From Phallusia mammillata (Eukaryota; Chordata; Ascidiacea; Phlebobranchia; Ascidiidae), in NCBI GenBank assembly GCA_003260075.1, contig QLIY01000193.1, positions 1,416 through 65,415 of the forward strand: a stretch of 64,000 nt of DNA. The letters run 5' to 3'. The notes beneath the pieces were generated by a model. The model ran no database searches, was not told the DNA's origin, and worked only from the letters and a program-made list of their open reading frames with translations. Below are positions 59,969 to 64,000 of this stretch, in pieces (position 1 is the first letter of the stretch; every line of letters starts with the position of its first letter). The position numbers were made by a program, and so were the translations under genes.

Positions 59969-62483
59969 ATGTCTAGCGGTGGTGGAAAAACATATGACTA
60001 TCTTTTCAAGTTACTCTTAATTGGAGATAGTGGCGTTGGGAAGACATGTGTGTTGTTTCGTTTTTCCGAAGATCATTTTAATTCAACATTTATTTCAACG
60101 ATCGGTAAGTTTTCTTATAATTTTCCTTCAGAAAAAAATACCTAATGGCTTTTGAAGAAAATATCAACCATGCTTGTTTATTGCAGGAATTGATTTTAAA
60201 ATTCGAACCATTGATTTGGATGAGAAGAAAGTAAAGTTACAGATATGGTATGTTGGAAATGAACATTGTATTGTGCGGAGAAAACAAGTGTGATTACTGT
60301 ATTCATTGTGTTGTCTATGTTGTGGGACAACCAACACTTCATTCGTGTTTATCACTAATTGTAAAATTTGCATGTGTAAAATGTGCACGTGTAAATAAAT
60401 ATGACTACATATTTTGACAATCAAGCACTAAGGAAACAGACTTAAAAATGAAAAGAACAAATATAGCATGAAAAAAATTTTCATTCTGTAATGTCAAAAA
60501 TGCGTCAAAACTACAAACAGTAATGTGGTAGCCCGAAACGGGTTAGAAAAATATATCAGAGTTTCATCAAATTCCAGTAGCAGTAAAATGGTGTTTCTGT
60601 GTTTAGGGACACTGCTGGCCAGGAAAGATTTCGAACTATCACAACTGCTTATTACCGCGGTGCGATGGGGATTATGTTGGTTTATGATATTACCAATGAA
60701 AAATCATTTGACAATATAAAAAACTGGATTCGTAACATTGAAGAAGTAAGTAACACTGTCCAGTATTTTGATCGCCTGTCAAATTTGCTTCTTTATTGCA
60801 AAACTTTGATATGAAACCGGGATGGCTGCATACGAATTTTAACCAAAATGTCTATTAACCATAAACATATTATCAAAGGTTTACAATCAGGGGTAACTTA
60901 AGGGGTACTTTAACATGAATACAAGTAATCAAAATCAGTGAGAGACCAAGTTAAGAACTTCATTTGTAAACTCAATTAACTAATGTGTATTGTTTACACT
61001 TAATAGGTTTTGGAACACTATATACGGATCTGTTCATAAGTTTGATGGTGAAAATAATGGCCCAAATAGACGTAAAAAGCCACATGCTTTATTGTTCAAA
61101 CGTCCCCCCCCCCCAATGGCCCAAATAGACGTAAAAAGCGACATGCTTTATTGTTCAAACGTCTTGGCAAATGCTCATGCCACCATCAGTGATATGAAGG
61201 CCACATCAGTTACACCCGTTTGGGCCGTTATTTTCACCATTAAACTTAATGGGTTTTGTTGTTCCAAGTAAGAAACGAATGAAAAGGGTATTGAAATAAG
61301 CATTTTGCATACTAAAAGTTTTAAATAACCTCAATTATATGTTTTTAGCATGCTTCAGCAGATGTGGAGAAAATGATTTTGGGAAATAAGTGTGACATGA
61401 CTGAAAAGCGTACCGTCTCAAAAGAAAGGGGAGAAAGGGTATGTTGAAAACATTTTTATGCGACAAGATTTTTTTGTATTTTTAAGTTTTGTGTTTTCAT
61501 AACTTAAATCAAGATGGTTGAGTAAGCCAGTTCCCTAGTTTTGTAATGTTATTTCCCAGAAAAAATAGCTTTGGTACAGTTCTGAATTACATGTGGTGCT
61601 GCAAATTCATGTTTTGTTGCCCCCCCCCCAAAAGAAAGGGGAGAAAGGGTATGTTGAAAACATTTTTATGCGACAAGTTTTTTTTGTATTTTTAAGTTTT
61701 GTGTTTTCATAACTTAAAACAGTATGGCTGAGTAAGCCAGTTCCCAAGTTTTGTAATAATATTTCTCAGAAAAAATAGCTTTGGTACTGTTTTGAATTAC
61801 ATGTGGTGCTGCAAATTCATGTTTTGTTTTTTAAATTTTAGTTGGCAATCGAATATGGAATCAAGTTTATGGAAACAAGTGCAAAAGCCTCACAAAATGT
61901 AGATGAGGTTGGTACTAAGATTCTAAATACCAATAAATGTGTGGTCGTGCAAGTTCTATGCCCCACACATTTGTTGTACGTAGTGGTTGGTGTAAGCTCA
62001 CAAACTGATGACTCTTTAAATGCAAAGTATTATTGAACTTTGATACAATGGCACATGAGTATTTAATTGCTAAGACGGTCATAGACTATTTGTTGTAGTG
62101 TAGCATTTGCAGACCTAACAGAAATTTTAGGCAATTAAGCACTATGACCCCAAAAAAACATTTTTGTGTCTTGAAGGGTTGATATATATACCCAAGATTA
62201 ATAAGACATTGACTTACACAGAGGTCCCCATTTTATTTTACTTCTTTTTTTATTTAGGCATTCTTTACTATGGCAAGGGACATAAAATCAAAAATGGACC
62301 AGAAACTGGTAAGTCATCTTAACCAAAATATAACATGTAATATATGTTTTATAACTTTCATTCACAAATAACATTTTGCAGGCAAATGTCCCTGGAAACA
62401 GTGCTGGAAACACCACAATAACAGTTAAATCAGGTGACAAGAAAAGTGGTAACCTTTTTAGTAGGTGGTGTACACTACTGTGA
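59969..62483 (+). CDS. RAB8: RAB8 small GTPase (complete, 7 exons)
   Basis: Exons 59969-60104, 60187-60247, 60607-60745, 61349-61438, 61842-61907, 62258-62308 and 62382-62483 join in phase to 214 aa. G1 GDSGVGKT is at 19-26, [12 protein letters not shown] at switch [10 protein letters not shown] at 66-74, GNKCD at 124-128 and ETSAK near 153-157. [20 protein letters not shown] and [11 protein letters not shown] are RAB8/10/13-type, and the C-terminal CTLL is a CaaX site like that of vertebrate RAB8. The family drives exocytic and ciliary membrane traffic. Intron 3 holds a palindromic MITE with a C-tract. In intron 4 a second C-tract is followed by a repeat of the last 19 bases of exon 4 plus its donor (61630 on), an allelic duplicate that could mislead gene prediction but need not alter the protein. 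Confidence 0.95.
61005..61268. repeat. palindromic MITE family, copy 4, with C-tract at 61104-61114
   Basis: The outer ends GGAACACTATATACGG and ACTTAATGGGTTTTGTTGTTCC are inverted. 61056-61103 is repeated by 61115-61162 across an 11-C run. In RAB8 intron 3. Confidence 0.75.
61420..61830 (+). repeat. direct repeat split by a C-tract (10 C at 61620-61629), including the end of RAB8 exon 4
   Basis: Copies of about 200 bp, 61420-61619 and 61630-61830, differ by a few substitutions. The first contains the genuine exon end and donor, the second a duplicate of them without the rest of the exon. Confidence 0.92.
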
Positions 62484-64000
62484 CAAACTCTTCCTTCTCG
62501 TATTATGAATCGGCAAACCAAGGGGTGATGCATGCAAATAATGCAGTTGCTTTCATTTTCAGCCGTCCTTTCTCTGATGCAGAGGTTATTTTAGATCATG
62601 CATTTTTATTCTTGTTAGAAAACGTGGCCTCTGAATGTTAAAAGCCCTATAAAGCATTTTTTAGTTTCTAAGTCACTATACTGCCTTACTATTAGAGTGT
62701 GTAATTTAATCGTTATCAAACAATATATATACCTGTGTATCTTTTCTGTGTTAGCATGCTTAACAAGCAATAAATAGGTACTGTTTAATGCTAGGCAAAG
62801 CAGAAAATAGTGCATAAAATGTACTAGGAACAACAATAACCTATTGAATGGTTTCCATCTATAAGTGATGTATGTAAATTAAGTGAAACACATATTGTGT
62901 CGCCCATTATAGCAGTGTTATATTCACATTTAGTTAAATAGTTGTGCTTTATATAATTATCTTTGCTTTTGCCACGCATTTAGGCCTGACAATGGCCCTT
63001 TGGAAACTTAAAAATGTTATTTTTGTGTAATATGCCTTTGTAATTGTAAAATTAAGCCATTGCCATGAAAAAGTTTCTCAGAATTTGTGCTGAACTTTTA
63101 ATTTGTAAGCAATCTACTGCAATTGTTGCTTACATTTAGTACAATGTTTACCTGATTGCACAAAACAAGTCCCTTGTTTTCCTGTAATTAATTGATGTTT
63201 TCACTTTTTGTATTCATATAAAACATCACCTTCGCCATGATGTGTTAAATTGTTTCAGAAATGTTTTAGTTATGCTTGGTGGTTTAGTTTTAGGTGCAAG
63301 TGTTTTTGCTTGGTGATAGAAACATAGGGACAAATTTGCAGTTGGTCTTTTTTGGAAAAGATAGGAAAAAAACGAAAGAATATTTTAAGACAGCCAAAGC
63401 TCTAAAAAAATATGTTACTAGAATTTAGTGTAACCATTATACGTTCAAATTGGCAAAACTAAGAAATAAAAATGCCACCAATAGTACCCACAATAAATTG
63501 GAAACAAAACTATTTTAAGACAGCAAAAGCTACAATAGAATACATTGCTACCCGTTGTTATAGCAGTGGACCTTTATGTAACCAATATTGGTTCGAAGTT
63601 ACAAAACTAAGAGCTGATTTTGAGGCCTTGTTTGGGTAGAAATACCATTACAGTTGTCACACTAAATTGAAAACAAAACAACCATGGAAACAAACAGTCC
63701 TTAGGTCACACAAAGGGAATGAGCAGTGCTATAAGCATTTCCGTGTTAGAAGGAAACCGATATATCTTGTGCCAAGCATTTCTGCCAGCTGCGGGGGTTG
63801 AAACGAAGACATCACTCAATTTGCATGTTTTAACTTGACAAATAAGAACAGACGTTTTACTGAACGGAAGCTGGTCCAAAGTCTGTGACGTTTGGAACGT
63901 GCCTGCGTGGCGACCGTTTTTACCAGCCGGGCCAAGTTTTTTAGTTCCTGCAGGGATTTTACCACATGTAAAATTATGTCAAAACGGAAAACTTCCAAAG
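62484..64000. other. RAB8 3' UTR and flank
   Basis: No coding exon is recognised. A candidate AATAAA lies at 62769-62774. A diverged tandem repeat follows at 63381-63681. Confidence 0.55.
63381..63681 (+). repeat. diverged tandem repeat without a C-tract
   Basis: Units 63381-63510 and 63511-63681 both start TATTTTAAGACAGC and end AAACAAAAC, with substantial divergence and indels between. It is an ordinary older duplication, in contrast to the C-tract pairs. Confidence 0.75.

Overview
The window looks like nuclear DNA of an invertebrate chordate, most likely an ascidian (Ciona-type). It is AT-rich, has short introns in chordate-type genes (ARF, a NOSTRIN-like F-BAR/SH3 protein, FLRT-like LRR receptors, RAB8), and carries many small hAT- and pogo-like non-autonomous elements. 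The species call is inference; the gene families are read directly from splice-consistent exons.

Layout. 1-1269 (-): 5' part of an ARF GTPase gene, running off the left edge. 3165-15997 (-): a 16-exon F-BAR/HR1/SH3 gene that reassembles without a phase break into 593 aa (NOSTRIN-like). 20660-22495 (-): FLRT-like gene 1, with an unreliable C-terminus. 25330-31279 (+): a complete 7-exon Rab GTPase of Rab5/21/22-like type. 34834-36726 (-): FLRT-like gene 2. 36727-52230: about 15.5 kb with no recognisable gene. 52231-54123 (+): FLRT-like gene 3, divergent from gene 2. 55627-57491 (-): a small gene with a DUF3605/GIG1-like domain and a candidate signal-peptide exon. 59969-62483 (+): a complete 7-exon RAB8 ending in CTLL.

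The genes fall into two themes: membrane traffic (ARF, two Rabs, an F-BAR/SH3 membrane-bending adaptor) and cell-surface recognition (three single-exon LRR-FN3 receptors). The receptors share an FN3 CxxC motif and a cytoplasmic EF[DN]VT motif. No operon-like spacing is seen.

Two window-scale patterns stand out. First, 32 runs of 8-40 C, all on the + strand and mostly 10-12 long, separate direct repeats that differ by a few percent and by indels. At 56.3 kb one copy is a clean empty site for a hAT insertion present in the flanking copies, so these are best read as the two haplotypes laid end to end, not as tandem duplications. They alter the FLRT-1 C-terminus, sit at the FLRT-3 start and repeat the end of a RAB8 exon. 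Second, the palindrome TGACGTCA occurs 36 times by my count against about one expected, and is especially dense inside the FLRT coding sequences.
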